DNA of 64,000 nucleotides from a virus: positions 1-64,000 of the IMG/VR virus record IMGVR_UViG_3300046171_000182. One strand, 5' to 3'. A program made the translations under genes and the position numbers. The first letter of the stretch is position 1. Every line of letters begins with the position of its first letter. Below are positions 44,062 through 51,977 of the stretch, piece after piece. The notes under the pieces are model-generated. The model ran no database searches, was not told where the DNA came from, and worked only from the letters and a program-made list of their open reading frames with translations.

Positions 44062-44267
44062 ACCCAAGAGCAGAAGCTCAAGAAGAAGCTGAAGTAACAT
44101 TTGACGCTTTTATGTTATGGACAAAAAGAGTTACAATGTATGCTGCAATATTTCTTGGTATTGTTGTGTTTGGTTGTAATGCAGGAGTAGAAACTGGTAA
44201 AAATAAGACTGGCTCTCAATATAACGGAGAACAGTACGACCCATATAATTTAAATAAGGATAAGTAA
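44049..44267 (+). CDS. Cytochrome c oxidase aa3 subunit IV-like small membrane protein
   Basis: The 72-residue protein has an acidic N-terminus, then 'EVTFDAFMLWTKRVTMYAAI' followed by a membrane helix 'FLGIVVFGC'. The T-(y/f)-x-x-F-(i/m)-x-x-(t/w)-(t/k)-(k/w) pattern just before a single helix is the signature of the bacterial aa3-type cytochrome oxidase subunit IV family (COX4_pro_2). The C-terminus is a polar tail. The similarity rests on about 30 residues, so it is suggestive only. It overlaps genes on both sides. Confidence 0.5.
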   Translation: MGELDPRAEAQEEAEVTFDAFMLWTKRVTMYAAIFLGIVVFGCNAGVETGKNKTGSQYNGEQYDPYNLNKDK

Positions 44268-44593
44268 TGAATGGAAGTATAAAAGCATTTCCTCCTATGG
44301 CTTTGTGGATAGTAGCCAAGGAAGGGTGGAAGAGTATAATGACTATAGAGCATTCGCCTCTTCGTAAACTACCACCTCAACTCGGATTAATGGTATTTTT
44401 GATTCTGTCAGTTATGTGGAGTGGCATCTTTGCTGCTCTTATAAGCAACCCATACATATTTGGTTGGACAGCTGGCGGACATGTACTAGTTGTTTCCGGA
44501 ATTTTTATAACAGCAATTGTTCATCAACAGGCTGATAAGTATCCCACGCACATGAAGTATAGTGGAAGAAGCGCTAATGGTGAACACGAATAA
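44267..44593 (+). CDS. Membrane protein with two transmembrane helices, unknown
   Basis: The 108-residue protein has an amphipathic N-terminus ('PMALWIVAKEGWKSIMTIEH') and two hydrophobic helices ('LGLMVFLILSVMWSGIFAAL', 'GGHVLVVSGIFITAIVH'). A Trp/Gly/His-rich loop and a His pair near the second helix might hold a cofactor, but no family was recognised. It lies between the oxidase-like and pseudoazurin genes in the same overlapping run. Confidence 0.55.
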   Translation: MNGSIKAFPPMALWIVAKEGWKSIMTIEHSPLRKLPPQLGLMVFLILSVMWSGIFAALISNPYIFGWTAGGHVLVVSGIFITAIVHQQADKYPTHMKYSGRSANGEHE

Positions 44594-44602
44594 GGATAAG
44601 AT

Positions 44603-45034
44603 ATGAATAAAGCTCTAATATTTACTATGGTACTTACCTTTTTGAGTACTATGATTATATCAGCTGCTAACGCAGGAGATATTACTATTGAAATGTTGAA
44701 CAAACGTGATGATGGACAAAAGATGGTTTACTCGGCAGATATTGCTAGAGTAGAAGTAGGTACTACAATAACATGGATTCCGACGTCAAAAGGACATAAC
44801 GTAGAATTTATTGCTGGACCTGATGAATGGGATATGCCGAAGAAATCAAAGAACAATAAAGAAGTTTCTATTACCTTTGATGTTCCAGGCGTTTATGTAT
44901 ATCAATGTACGCCGCACGCAACAATGGGCATGATTGCTTTAGTTGTAGTTGGTGATGGTGATAATGACGTATCTAAAGCAAAGGTACGAGGAAAGTCTAA
45001 AAGAAAGCTAAAGGAACTTTTAAAGGAGCTGTAA
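44603..45034 (+). CDS. Pseudoazurin (periplasmic blue copper protein)
   Basis: The 143-residue protein has a signal peptide (residues 1-24, cleavage after 'SAANA'). The cupredoxin domain matches pseudoazurin: 'ITIEMLNKRDDGQKMVYSAD', 'SKGHNVEF' and 'YQCTPHATMGMIALVVVGD'. Type 1 copper ligands are His65, Cys102, His105 and Met110, with the exact spacing of pseudoazurins (C-x2-H-x4-M). It shuttles single electrons in the periplasm, for example to nitrite/nitrous oxide reductases or oxidases. A Lys-rich tail follows. This is a probable auxiliary metabolic gene. Confidence 0.9.
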   Translation: MNKALIFTMVLTFLSTMIISAANAGDITIEMLNKRDDGQKMVYSADIARVEVGTTITWIPTSKGHNVEFIAGPDEWDMPKKSKNNKEVSITFDVPGVYVYQCTPHATMGMIALVVVGDGDNDVSKAKVRGKSKRKLKELLKEL

Positions 45035-45078
45035 TGCTTGATCCTGATCACTCATATCGAAAAAAAGTTGGAAAATAA
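45034..45078 (+). CDS. Possible 14-residue peptide
   Basis: An ATG overlaps the pseudoazurin stop (TAATG) with AAAGGAG upstream, giving 'MLDPDHSYRKKVGK' before a TAA just ahead of the terminator. Overlap and a strong ribosome site favour translation, but at this length chance cannot be excluded. Confidence 0.25.
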   Translation: MLDPDHSYRKKVGK

Positions 45079-45082
45079 AAAT

Positions 45083-45103
45083 GGCGCTTCGGCGCCTTTT
45101 TTT
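45083..45103 (+). terminator. Intrinsic terminator before gp43
   Basis: GGCGC-TTCG-GCGCC makes a 5-bp GC stem with a UUCG loop followed by seven T's; flanking A's can extend the stem. It ends the hsp20-pseudoazurin transcript. Confidence 0.9.
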
Positions 45104-45104
45104 G

Positions 45105-45133
45105 TTTACATTCCTCGCAAAATGTGATAGAAT
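45105..45133 (+). promoter_or_regulatory. Sigma70-like phage promoter (TTTACA-17-TAGAAT) before gp43
   Basis: TTTACA begins one base after the terminator's T-tract, with a 17-base spacer ending AATGTGA and TAGAAT. The gp43 TTG lies 24 bases further on. The spacer GCAAAATGTGA is nearly the same as that before gp55. Confidence 0.8.
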
Positions 45134-45157
45134 AAGTATATCGTTGGAGGTTTTTAT

Positions 45158-47668
45158 TTGTCATTCTATACATCAGTAAATCGCTATGGGAATCAGATCC
45201 TGTATTGCGGCTATAACGACAATGGCGTACGTGTCGAAAAGAAAATAAAGTTTGCGCCCACACTTTTTATTCCAAGTAAAAATAAAAATGCCGAGTGGCT
45301 TGCCCTCGATGGCACTCCAGTAGAACCCATGGGGTTTCCTACTATGAGAGATGCCAAGAATTTTATCGACCAATATAAAGACGTCGATCAGTTTAAAGTA
45401 TATGGTAATACAAACTACATTCAACAATGTATTACTGACATGTTTCCAAGTGAAATAAAGTTCCACACAAATCAAGTCAATATCGTTAATTTTGATATTG
45501 AGGTTATGTCTGATGACGGCTTTCCAAAACCAGAAGAAGCAATTCAGCCAATTATTTCTATTGCTCTAAAATCTAGTCAATCTTCAATCTATCACGTTTG
45601 GGGCTTAGGAGATTATGACTATGAAAAGTGTTCTATAGAAATGCATGGCGATCTTATTCAATATCGTAAGTTCGATACTGAAGAAGCTCTATTGGCCAGC
45701 TTCCATAAATATTGGTGTGATAACAGGCCGGACATTGTTACTGGTTGGAATAGTCGCTTCTTCGATATTCCTTATCTCATTAATCGTATTGCACGTATTG
45801 GATCCATGGAGGCCGTAAAAAGATTGTCGCCTTGGAATATGGTAAACGAACGTAATACAGAAATCACAGGCCGTACTCAGTATGGCTATGAAATTGTCGG
45901 CATACAGCAGGCCGACTATCTCGAACTATTTAAGAAATTTGGTTATTCATATGGCGCACAAGAATCATACAAGCTTGATCACATTGCTCACGTTGTTCTC
46001 GGTGAAAAGAAGTTATCTTACGAAGAACATGGCAATCTATATACCTTGTATAAAGAAGATCATCAAAAGTTTATAGACTATAACATCAAAGATGTTCAGC
46101 TCGTCAATCGAATCGAAGAAAAGATGGGCCTCATTGAGCTTGCTCAAACTATGGCGTATCGTGGCGGTGTTAATCTTTCTGATACCTTTGGCGTAACATC
46201 GATATGGGATTCTATTATCTATCGTGAGCTTAACAAGAAAAAGGTTGCGATACCGCCTAACAATGAAAAGATTAAAAACCCATATGCTGGCGGTTATGTG
46301 AAAGAACCTCAAGTCGGTCTACATGACTGGGTCGTATCCTTCGATCTTAATTCTCTGTATCCAAACCTAATTGTACAATACAATATGTCACCAGAGACGC
46401 TTATAGGTCAAACAGAGCGCTCCGGTGTTGATTATTATCTTGAGCTAGATGGCAAGGTTTCATCTCAGCATTCTGTAGCTGCTAATGGTTCGACATATCA
46501 TAAACAATTTCAAGGCATTTTGCCTAAGATTATTGAAGCATATTATGCTGAGCGTAGTCAGATCAAAAAAGAAATGCTTAGCGTTGAGCAAGAATATCAA
46601 AAGAATAAAACCGTTGAACTTGAACGTGAAATCAATCGATACAATAATCGTCAGATGTCTATTAAAATCTTGCTTAACTCTCTTTATGGCGCGCTAGGTA
46701 ATAAGTACTTTCGATATTTTGATATGCGTATGGCCGAAGGTATTACTTTGTCTGGCCAACTTTCTGTACTATGGGCTGAAAAAGCCGTTAATGAGGAGAT
46801 GAACAATGTACTCAAGACTGATAATGTTGACTATGTTATCGCTATTGATACTGATTCTTTGTATATTAACATGGGCGATCTCGTAGAACAATTTAAACCA
46901 AAAGATCCTGTTAAGTTTCTTGATCAGATTTGCTCAGATCATTTTGAAAAGGTGTTGAGTAAATCGTATGCAAAACTATTTGACAAGATGAATGCATATA
47001 AGCCCCGCATGGAGATGGGCAGAGAAGTTATTGCCGATCGTGGTATCTGGACTGCAAAGAAACGTTATATTCTAAATGTCCATAACTCAGAAGGCGTACA
47101 ATATGCTGAACCTAAACTTAAGATCATGGGCATTGAAGCTATTAAGTCTTCAACTCCAGAAGTAGTTCGTGATAAATTTAAGCAAGCGTTTAAGATTATT
47201 ATTAGTGGCTCTGAAGATAAAACACAAGAATTCATCACAAATTTCTATAATGAGTTTCGATCTCTTCCTCCTGAAAATATATCTTTTCCACGTGGTGCCC
47301 GGGAGGTAACTAAGTGGGCAACAAAAAAAGGTGAAAAAATCGCATATAAAAAGGGAACGCCTATTCACATCCGTGGCAGTTTGTTGTATAATGGTCTTAT
47401 TGATAAATATAATTTACATAAGAAATATGCCAAGATTCAGAATGGCGAGAAGATAAAGTTTTGTTATCTCAAGACTCCTAATCCGATTCATGAGAATGTC
47501 ATTGCTTTTCCAGATTATTTGCCAAAAGAATTTGGACTAGAGAAGTTTGTAGATTACGACTTACAGTTTTCTAAAACGTTTAGCGATCCGCTAAAACCTA
47601 TTCTAGATCCAACTGGTTGGTTTATTAATTATGATAACTCAAACACGTTGGAGGATTTCTTTGTATGA
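45158..47668 (+). CDS. 43: DNA polymerase gp43 (family B)
   Basis: The start is TTG 45158 with TTGGAGG 8 bases upstream; no nearby ATG fits. The 836-residue protein has the 3'-5' exonuclease motifs 'VNFDIEVMSDDGFPKPEEA' (Exo I), 'TGWNSRFFDIPYLINR' (Exo II) and a later 'YNIKDVQLV' (Exo III), and polymerase motifs A 'VVSFDLNSLYPNLI', B 'NRQMSIKILLNSLYGALGN' and C 'VIAIDTDSLYINMG'. The C-terminus 'NTLEDFFV' is the clamp-binding tail. It replicates the phage genome with gp45. Confidence 0.97.
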   Translation: MSFYTSVNRYGNQILYCGYNDNGVRVEKKIKFAPTLFIPSKNKNAEWLALDGTPVEPMGFPTMRDAKNFIDQYKDVDQFKVYGNTNYIQQCITDMFPSEIKFHTNQVNIVNFDIEVMSDDGFPKPEEAIQPIISIALKSSQSSIYHVWGLGDYDYEKCSIEMHGDLIQYRKFDTEEALLASFHKYWCDNRPDIVTGWNSRFFDIPYLINRIARIGSMEAVKRLSPWNMVNERNTEITGRTQYGYEIVGIQQADYLELFKKFGYSYGAQESYKLDHIAHVVLGEKKLSYEEHGNLYTLYKEDHQKFIDYNIKDVQLVNRIEEKMGLIELAQTMAYRGGVNLSDTFGVTSIWDSIIYRELNKKKVAIPPNNEKIKNPYAGGYVKEPQVGLHDWVVSFDLNSLYPNLIVQYNMSPETLIGQTERSGVDYYLELDGKVSSQHSVAANGSTYHKQFQGILPKIIEAYYAERSQIKKEMLSVEQEYQKNKTVELEREINRYNNRQMSIKILLNSLYGALGNKYFRYFDMRMAEGITLSGQLSVLWAEKAVNEEMNNVLKTDNVDYVIAIDTDSLYINMGDLVEQFKPKDPVKFLDQICSDHFEKVLSKSYAKLFDKMNAYKPRMEMGREVIADRGIWTAKKRYILNVHNSEGVQYAEPKLKIMGIEAIKSSTPEVVRDKFKQAFKIIISGSEDKTQEFITNFYNEFRSLPPENISFPRGAREVTKWATKKGEKIAYKKGTPIHIRGSLLYNGLIDKYNLHKKYAKIQNGEKIKFCYLKTPNPIHENVIAFPDYLPKEFGLEKFVDYDLQFSKTFSDPLKPILDPTGWFINYDNSNTLEDFFV

Positions 47669-47874
47669 CAAACTGGCTAAAAAGACTTTTGTATGACAAG
47701 TACGAAGTCACAATATGGTTTACAGAAGATGGCAAGAAAACTAAAAGTTTCTTTGAATTAACTGAACTAAATAAGATTGACCAAACATCTTTGCGCGGTA
47801 GAGATATGGATGGTCGTAAAATTAATATCAAGACTACCGAGAAATTTGATTATCAAGTGAGGAAAATATACTGA
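47665..47874 (+). CDS. Small protein after gp43, unknown
   Basis: The 69-residue protein overlaps the gp43 stop (ATGA) and its stop overlaps the next ATG. 'YEVTIWFTEDGKKTKSFFEL' and 'RGRDMDGRKINIKTTEKFDY' suggest a small beta-barrel-like fold. A homologue commonly follows gp43 in marine T4-likes. Function is unknown. Confidence 0.6.
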   Translation: MTNWLKRLLYDKYEVTIWFTEDGKKTKSFFELTELNKIDQTSLRGRDMDGRKINIKTTEKFDYQVRKIY

Positions 47875-48320
47875 TGAGTGATTGGGCTAATGACATTTAT
47901 ATGATGCATAATAAATTTGGCGTCAAAGAATGGTTCGAAAAAAATAAAGATGATAAAGATCTAATGCAGAAATATATTATGTTTCGTATGCTTATGATCG
48001 GTGAAGAATATCAAGAAACTTTATCTGCTATTAATAACTCTGATGCTGAAGAAGTGGTTGATGGTTTGATTGACATGTGCGTCTTTGCTATCGGTACTCT
48101 TGATGTTATGGGAGTAGATGCTAATAAAGCATGGGACAAAGTCTATGAAGCTAATATGGCTAAACAGCCTGGTGTAAAACCGGGTCGACCTAACCGATTT
48201 GGTCTACCAGATCTGCTAAAGCCTAGTAGATGGCAACCACCTGAGCATAAAGGTAACCACGGCGATTTGAATCTAGCTATAGGCACACCGCCGGTAATCG
48301 CTGTCGATGACGGCTGGTAA
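47874..48320 (+). CDS. MazG-like nucleotide pyrophosphohydrolase
   Basis: The 148-residue all-helical protein has the all-alpha NTP-PPase metal motif E-E-x-x-E...D: 'GEEYQETLSAINNSDAEEVV' and 'DGLIDMCVFAIGTLDVMGVD', then 'AWDKVYEANMAKQPGVKPG'. It may hydrolyse dNTPs or (p)ppGpp-like nucleotides, reshaping host nucleotide pools. The C-terminus is Pro/Gly-rich and ends 'DDGW', as does an unrelated small protein at 50073. Confidence 0.75.
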   Translation: MSDWANDIYMMHNKFGVKEWFEKNKDDKDLMQKYIMFRMLMIGEEYQETLSAINNSDAEEVVDGLIDMCVFAIGTLDVMGVDANKAWDKVYEANMAKQPGVKPGRPNRFGLPDLLKPSRWQPPEHKGNHGDLNLAIGTPPVIAVDDGW

Positions 48321-48324
48321 TACC

Positions 48325-49254
48325 ATGGCGATTTCGCTAACGCTCTTTAAGAGCGTCTTTGATAATAAGACGCATCGTAGAATGGACTTCGAGAACTGGC
48401 AACAGCTCTCGGAGCTCTTCTATAAACTGTCTAAACAACCTTTGAAAGGAAAGAAAGATGCGCAACTTATATCACCAGCTGTATATGTTCCTGATACAAC
48501 TAGGGCCAACAAGAATGTGGATGCTTGGGCAGGTTGGGCTGCTATTGATGTTGACGATCACGCTTTTAAAGGCAAACTAGAAGATGAACTTAATGAGCGC
48601 TTTGGTAATTACACATATGTGTGTTATAGTACCGCTAGTAGCACTCATGAATTTCCAAAGTTTCGTGTGGTTTTCCCACTTAAAAGTTCGGTTGAGCAAG
48701 ATAAGATCAAGCACTTCTGGTATGCGCTCAACTCAGAGCTTGGTAATATGGCAGATAAACAGACTAAAGACTTATCTCGTATGTATTATATTCCTGCAAC
48801 TTACGATAACGCTTATAACTTCATCTTCTCTAATGATAATGGCGAATATGTTGATCCAGCCAAACTCATGGGAAAATATGAGTACGCACAAAAATCAAGC
48901 AAAAACTTTATCGACAGACTCCCTGAAGCTTTACAAAAACAAGTTCTTGAACACAAAAAATCAAAACTAGATAATACAAATATAGTATGGACAAGCTATC
49001 GCGATTGTCCTTTCTGGCCAAAGAAATTGGCTAGCGAATACCAGATTATATCTAATACGGGTTGGTATCATAAAATGTACCAGATAATGGTTGCGGTTGC
49101 GGCAAGAGCTGTTGAACGGCAGTATCCAATCACATCACATGAGATAACTAATCTATGTCGAGAGTTTGATATGGGAACCGGTAACTGGTATGAGAATCGT
49201 CCTATGGACGTAGAAGCAGATAGGGCACTAGAATATGTTTACAAAAATATCTAA
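48325..49254 (+). CDS. Primase-like protein (AEP/VirE-type replication domain candidate)
   Basis: ATG 48325 gives 309 residues. The N-terminal half has 'WAGWAAIDVDDH' (a D-x-D metal motif), 'YVCYSTASSTHEFPKFRVVF' (the S/T-H-rich strand then P-(K/R)-x-R-(V/L)-(V/I)-x-P typical of primase-polymerase folds) and 'DLSRMYYIPATY'. The C-terminal part is helical and could bind DNA. This pattern is shared by plasmid and phage AEP-type replication proteins. No helicase domain is fused. Whether it replaces or supplements a gp61 primase is unknown because gp61 is not in this window. Confidence 0.55.
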   Translation: MAISLTLFKSVFDNKTHRRMDFENWQQLSELFYKLSKQPLKGKKDAQLISPAVYVPDTTRANKNVDAWAGWAAIDVDDHAFKGKLEDELNERFGNYTYVCYSTASSTHEFPKFRVVFPLKSSVEQDKIKHFWYALNSELGNMADKQTKDLSRMYYIPATYDNAYNFIFSNDNGEYVDPAKLMGKYEYAQKSSKNFIDRLPEALQKQVLEHKKSKLDNTNIVWTSYRDCPFWPKKLASEYQIISNTGWYHKMYQIMVAVAARAVERQYPITSHEITNLCREFDMGTGNWYENRPMDVEADRALEYVYKNI

Positions 49255-49720
49255 ATTTAACGCAAAAGATATTGATCCAGTATCTTTAAGAAATAGAGCT
49301 AAAAATGAGGCTAACGCAATTTGGAATAATCCCAAATCAAGGCGAGGTAGGACTTATAAAAAACTATTAGCCGATTGTATGCTAGGACAGGCTGCTGAAA
49401 TTAATTTATTGAATTGCGGTTATAAAGATAATACTACAAAATATATGGACGTAAAAGAGCCTGATGAAACTACTGTTGAGGTCAAAGTAATTACAAATAA
49501 GAATTTAAGATATGTAGAAGCTTCGGTAAACAATACGTTAGACAGATGCGCAAAACAAAAATTAGCATCGCTGAGTTCACAAGTATATGAATTTGCAAAA
49601 AAGATTTATATGTACACGTGCGATGAAAAAACACCAGACTATAATCTTATTGGTATATACGAATGGAATGATTCTAAAAAACAATTTATTGGTGTACAAA
49701 AATCTAATGATGTGTTATAA
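49235..49720 (+). CDS. Putative PD-(D/E)xK nuclease-like protein
   Basis: The 161-residue protein starts in the tail of the primase-like gene. It contains 'LGQAAEINLLNCGY' followed by 'YMDVKEPDETTVEVKVIT', where a D...E-x-K arrangement (D of YMDVK, E-V-K) resembles the restriction endonuclease-fold active site. The rest is mixed alpha/beta with a Lys-rich N-terminus. Activity is unproven. Confidence 0.45.
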   Translation: MFTKISKFNAKDIDPVSLRNRAKNEANAIWNNPKSRRGRTYKKLLADCMLGQAAEINLLNCGYKDNTTKYMDVKEPDETTVEVKVITNKNLRYVEASVNNTLDRCAKQKLASLSSQVYEFAKKIYMYTCDEKTPDYNLIGIYEWNDSKKQFIGVQKSNDVL

Positions 49721-49721
49721 T
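49693..49721 (+). promoter_or_regulatory. Sigma70-like phage promoter (TGTACA-17-TATAAT)
   Basis: TGTACA, a 17-base spacer ending GATGTGT and TATAAT, including the stop codon of the preceding gene, lie 20 bases before ATG 49742. Both hexamers and the TGTG extension match the class. Confidence 0.75.
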
Positions 49722-49741
49722 AGAGTGAGAAAGGATATGTT

Positions 49742-50086
49742 ATGAAAGAATCACTAAAAGTCCTGCAAGAATGTGCAGAAATTCAAGCAAGAAAATCTAA
49801 CGACTATCAGAACGAAAACTCACGTATTCGTCAAGCTGATTATTATCCACGTGGCGTCATGTCAATTATGGAATTGATTAACACAAAGACTATTCGTCTA
49901 TGGTCTGTACTTGAAGCTATGGAGAATGATCCTAACTATGAGCCTAACTTTGAAGGCGTTGAAGACTCCCTCAAAGATTTAATTAACTATTCTTCGTTTG
50001 CTGTCGCATACGCTCGTGGTAAGATTGACGGTCAAGACCCTAATCGCGATTTCTTAAACAGGACCAGAAAAAATGACAAAGTATGA
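49742..50086 (+). CDS. DUF1599 / nucleotide-modification-associated domain protein
   Basis: The 114-residue protein matches DUF1599: 'QARKSNDYQNENSRIRQADY', 'MELINTKTIRLWSVLEAM', 'VEDSLKDLINYSSFAVAYAR' and 'GKIDGQD'. The family is linked by genome context to phage nucleotide or base modification, which fits nearby candidates at 52-57 kb. Its start follows a strong promoter. Confidence 0.75.
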   Translation: MKESLKVLQECAEIQARKSNDYQNENSRIRQADYYPRGVMSIMELINTKTIRLWSVLEAMENDPNYEPNFEGVEDSLKDLINYSSFAVAYARGKIDGQDPNRDFLNRTRKNDKV

Positions 50087-50276
50087 AGAGATAGATTTAT
50101 TAAAAAGAAATATTCATGATTTGCAAAGACAATTGCAGGATGCTTATATTAGAATCAAAGAACTAAATAATGAGATTCCTGATGGAACTGGCCATGGTCC
50201 AGCTATTATAGATGACGGGTGGGCAGACGAAACTGATATTCAAATCATGTCTACTAGTAGAGGACACAACCAATAA
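50073..50276 (+). CDS. Small coiled-coil protein, unknown
   Basis: The 67-residue protein has a helical, coiled-coil N-terminus ('EIDLLKRNIHDLQRQLQDAY', 'IRIKELNNEI') and an acidic tail 'AIIDDGWADETD'. It overlaps the DUF1599 gene by 14 bases and its stop overlaps kdsA's ATG. Confidence 0.6.
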   Translation: MTKYEEIDLLKRNIHDLQRQLQDAYIRIKELNNEIPDGTGHGPAIIDDGWADETDIQIMSTSRGHNQ

Positions 50277-51058
50277 TGTTAAGAGTTATTGCTGGACCAT
50301 GTCAACACGAATCGCTAGAGCAGTCAATGGAGATTGCCAAGCATTGTAAAGATGTATGCGATAAGTATGATATTGAATACGTCTTTAAAGCTAGTTTTGA
50401 TAAGGCAAATAGAACATCTCTTAATGGTGAACGAGGACTAGGTCTGGTGCCAACAGCATATAGTTTTATAGATATTAAACAAGAGATTCCTGGCTTAAAA
50501 ACATTAACAGATGTTCATAGTGTTGAACAAATCAGAACGATTAGAAATCAGTTTAATTCTTGTATTGATGTATTACAGATACCAGCATTCTTATGTAGAC
50601 AAACTGATATAATTAGAGAAGCTTGTCGTACAGATAAGATAGTTAATATTAAGAAAGGCCAGTTCTTGGCACCTTGGGATGTAGCTGGCATTCTAAGTAA
50701 AACAAAAGATGCTAAAGAAGTCTGGATAACAGAAAGAGGATCGAGTTTTGGTTATAATAATCTTGTTGTTGATTTTAATGGTTTGCAGTACATGCTTGAT
50801 AACTATAGCGTTCCGATTGTATTTGATGCAACACACTCGTGCCAGAAACCTGGTGGAAGCGGTGAAAGTTCAGGTGGCAATCGTGCTTGGGTCCCAGGGC
50901 TTACTCGTGCTGCTTCTGCTATGGGTGTATCTAACTTCTTCTTAGAAGTACATCCAGATCCAGATAACGCACCATCCGATGGACCAAATATGTTAAAACT
51001 AGAAGACTTCGATAGAGTTATAGAAAAAATAGTGGAGTGTAATTATGATCGCGGGTAA
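50276..51058 (+). CDS. kdsA: 3-deoxy-8-phosphooctulonate synthase (KDO-8-P synthase)
   Basis: The 260-residue TIM-barrel protein matches KdsA: 'VIAGPCQHESLEQSMEIA', 'YVFKASFDKANRTSLNGERG', 'TLTDVHSVEQ', 'VLQIPAFLCRQTDII', 'VNIKKGQFLAPWD', 'ITERGSSFGYNNLVVD' and 'PIVFDATHSCQKPGG'. It condenses arabinose-5-P with phosphoenolpyruvate to KDO-8-P for lipopolysaccharide or capsule. Near-full family length (about 275-280). It may support sugar supply for surface remodelling during infection, together with the nucleotidyltransferase at 51978. Confidence 0.9.
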   Translation: MLRVIAGPCQHESLEQSMEIAKHCKDVCDKYDIEYVFKASFDKANRTSLNGERGLGLVPTAYSFIDIKQEIPGLKTLTDVHSVEQIRTIRNQFNSCIDVLQIPAFLCRQTDIIREACRTDKIVNIKKGQFLAPWDVAGILSKTKDAKEVWITERGSSFGYNNLVVDFNGLQYMLDNYSVPIVFDATHSCQKPGGSGESSGGNRAWVPGLTRAASAMGVSNFFLEVHPDPDNAPSDGPNMLKLEDFDRVIEKIVECNYDRG

Positions 51059-51386
51059 AGTTTGGGGTAATACGGAGCTGATAGAAGCAAACGGCGCTCT
51101 AGAGTTTCATAGAATTGAAATGAATAAAGGCGGTGTTTGTTCTAAGCACCTGCATGAGTTTAAATGGAATGGATTCTATGTTGAGTCTGGTCGTATGCTT
51201 ATTCGCGTATGGCAAAAAGATTATGATTTAGTAGACGAAACAATATTAGACCCAGGTGATTATACTAAAGTTAAACCTGGCGTCTATCATCAATTTGAAT
51301 GTTTAGAATCTGGAGTCGCTTTTGAATTGTATTGGGCAGAATTTAATCATAACGACATTAAGAGAGAAACTGTTGGTCATGCATGA
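51045..51386 (+). CDS. Cupin-domain protein
   Basis: The 113-residue protein overlaps kdsA by 14 bases. It shows cupin motif 1 'GVCSKHLHEFKWNGFYVESG' (metal ligands His/His/Glu-like) and motif 2 'VKPGVYHQFECLESG'. It starts 'KVWGNTELIEANGALEFHRI'. It may be a sugar-phosphate isomerase; the KdsA substrate arabinose-5-P requires an isomerase, which makes such a role attractive but unproven. Confidence 0.7.
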   Translation: MIAGKVWGNTELIEANGALEFHRIEMNKGGVCSKHLHEFKWNGFYVESGRMLIRVWQKDYDLVDETILDPGDYTKVKPGVYHQFECLESGVAFELYWAEFNHNDIKRETVGHA

Positions 51387-51964
51387 AAGTAAGTGATGCT
51401 GCAACTCACGTAAAATATTATGCTAGTCATCAAATGATGATTACAAAATTGCAAACCTTTAATGATATAACATATACTGCCGGAGCAGAACAAAGTTTAA
51501 GGATATTGCAATTAAATATGGAAAGGCTTAATTGGTTCCTTGGAGATGTAAGAATACCTAAATTTAATTATACTGTCGACTTTGATAAAAATCAAATAAC
51601 TACTTATTCTGAATACATGTTTGGTACTCAAATACACCCAAGAATTGCATATGAAAATAAAGATGTTATTTATGATAGTATGGTAAACAGCGATCAAACA
51701 TGGTTTTATCAAGAAGGAATAAATACGAAACTAGTCGATTGGCCTCTGCACAAACGTTCTATGTTAATGAGAACTAAAAAAAGTAAAAATTATGGTTTTA
51801 AAGATTACTCATTAGAAAATTTTATTATAAGAGGAACTAAACCATTAGGAAAAGATGAACCACCTTGGAATATTGCATATGTAGATTTAGAAGCTTTTTG
51901 TGAATGTACAAATGATGATCGCAAAAAAGCATTTAAATTTTATGAAGGGGCTATAATTTTATGA
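51383..51964 (+). CDS. Hypothetical protein in the sugar cluster
   Basis: The 193-residue protein overlaps the cupin stop (ATGA). It is soluble, Tyr/Lys-rich, and without recognisable motifs ('HVKYYASHQMMITKLQTFND', 'DYSLENFIIRGTKPLGKDEP'). Its stop lies in the second copy of a 19-20 bp tandem duplication, so the C-terminal 'FYEGAIIL' may be a recent alteration. Confidence 0.55.
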   Translation: MKVSDAATHVKYYASHQMMITKLQTFNDITYTAGAEQSLRILQLNMERLNWFLGDVRIPKFNYTVDFDKNQITTYSEYMFGTQIHPRIAYENKDVIYDSMVNSDQTWFYQEGINTKLVDWPLHKRSMLMRTKKSKNYGFKDYSLENFIIRGTKPLGKDEPPWNIAYVDLEAFCECTNDDRKKAFKFYEGAIIL

Positions 51965-51974
51965 AGGGGGCTAT
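51936..51974 (+). repeat. Tandem 19/20-bp duplication
   Basis: AATTTTATGAAGGGGCTAT (51936-51954) is directly followed by the same sequence with one extra G (51955-51974). The duplication contains the stop of the upstream gene and the ribosome-binding site of the next gene. Confidence 0.85.
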
Positions 51975-51977
51975 AAC

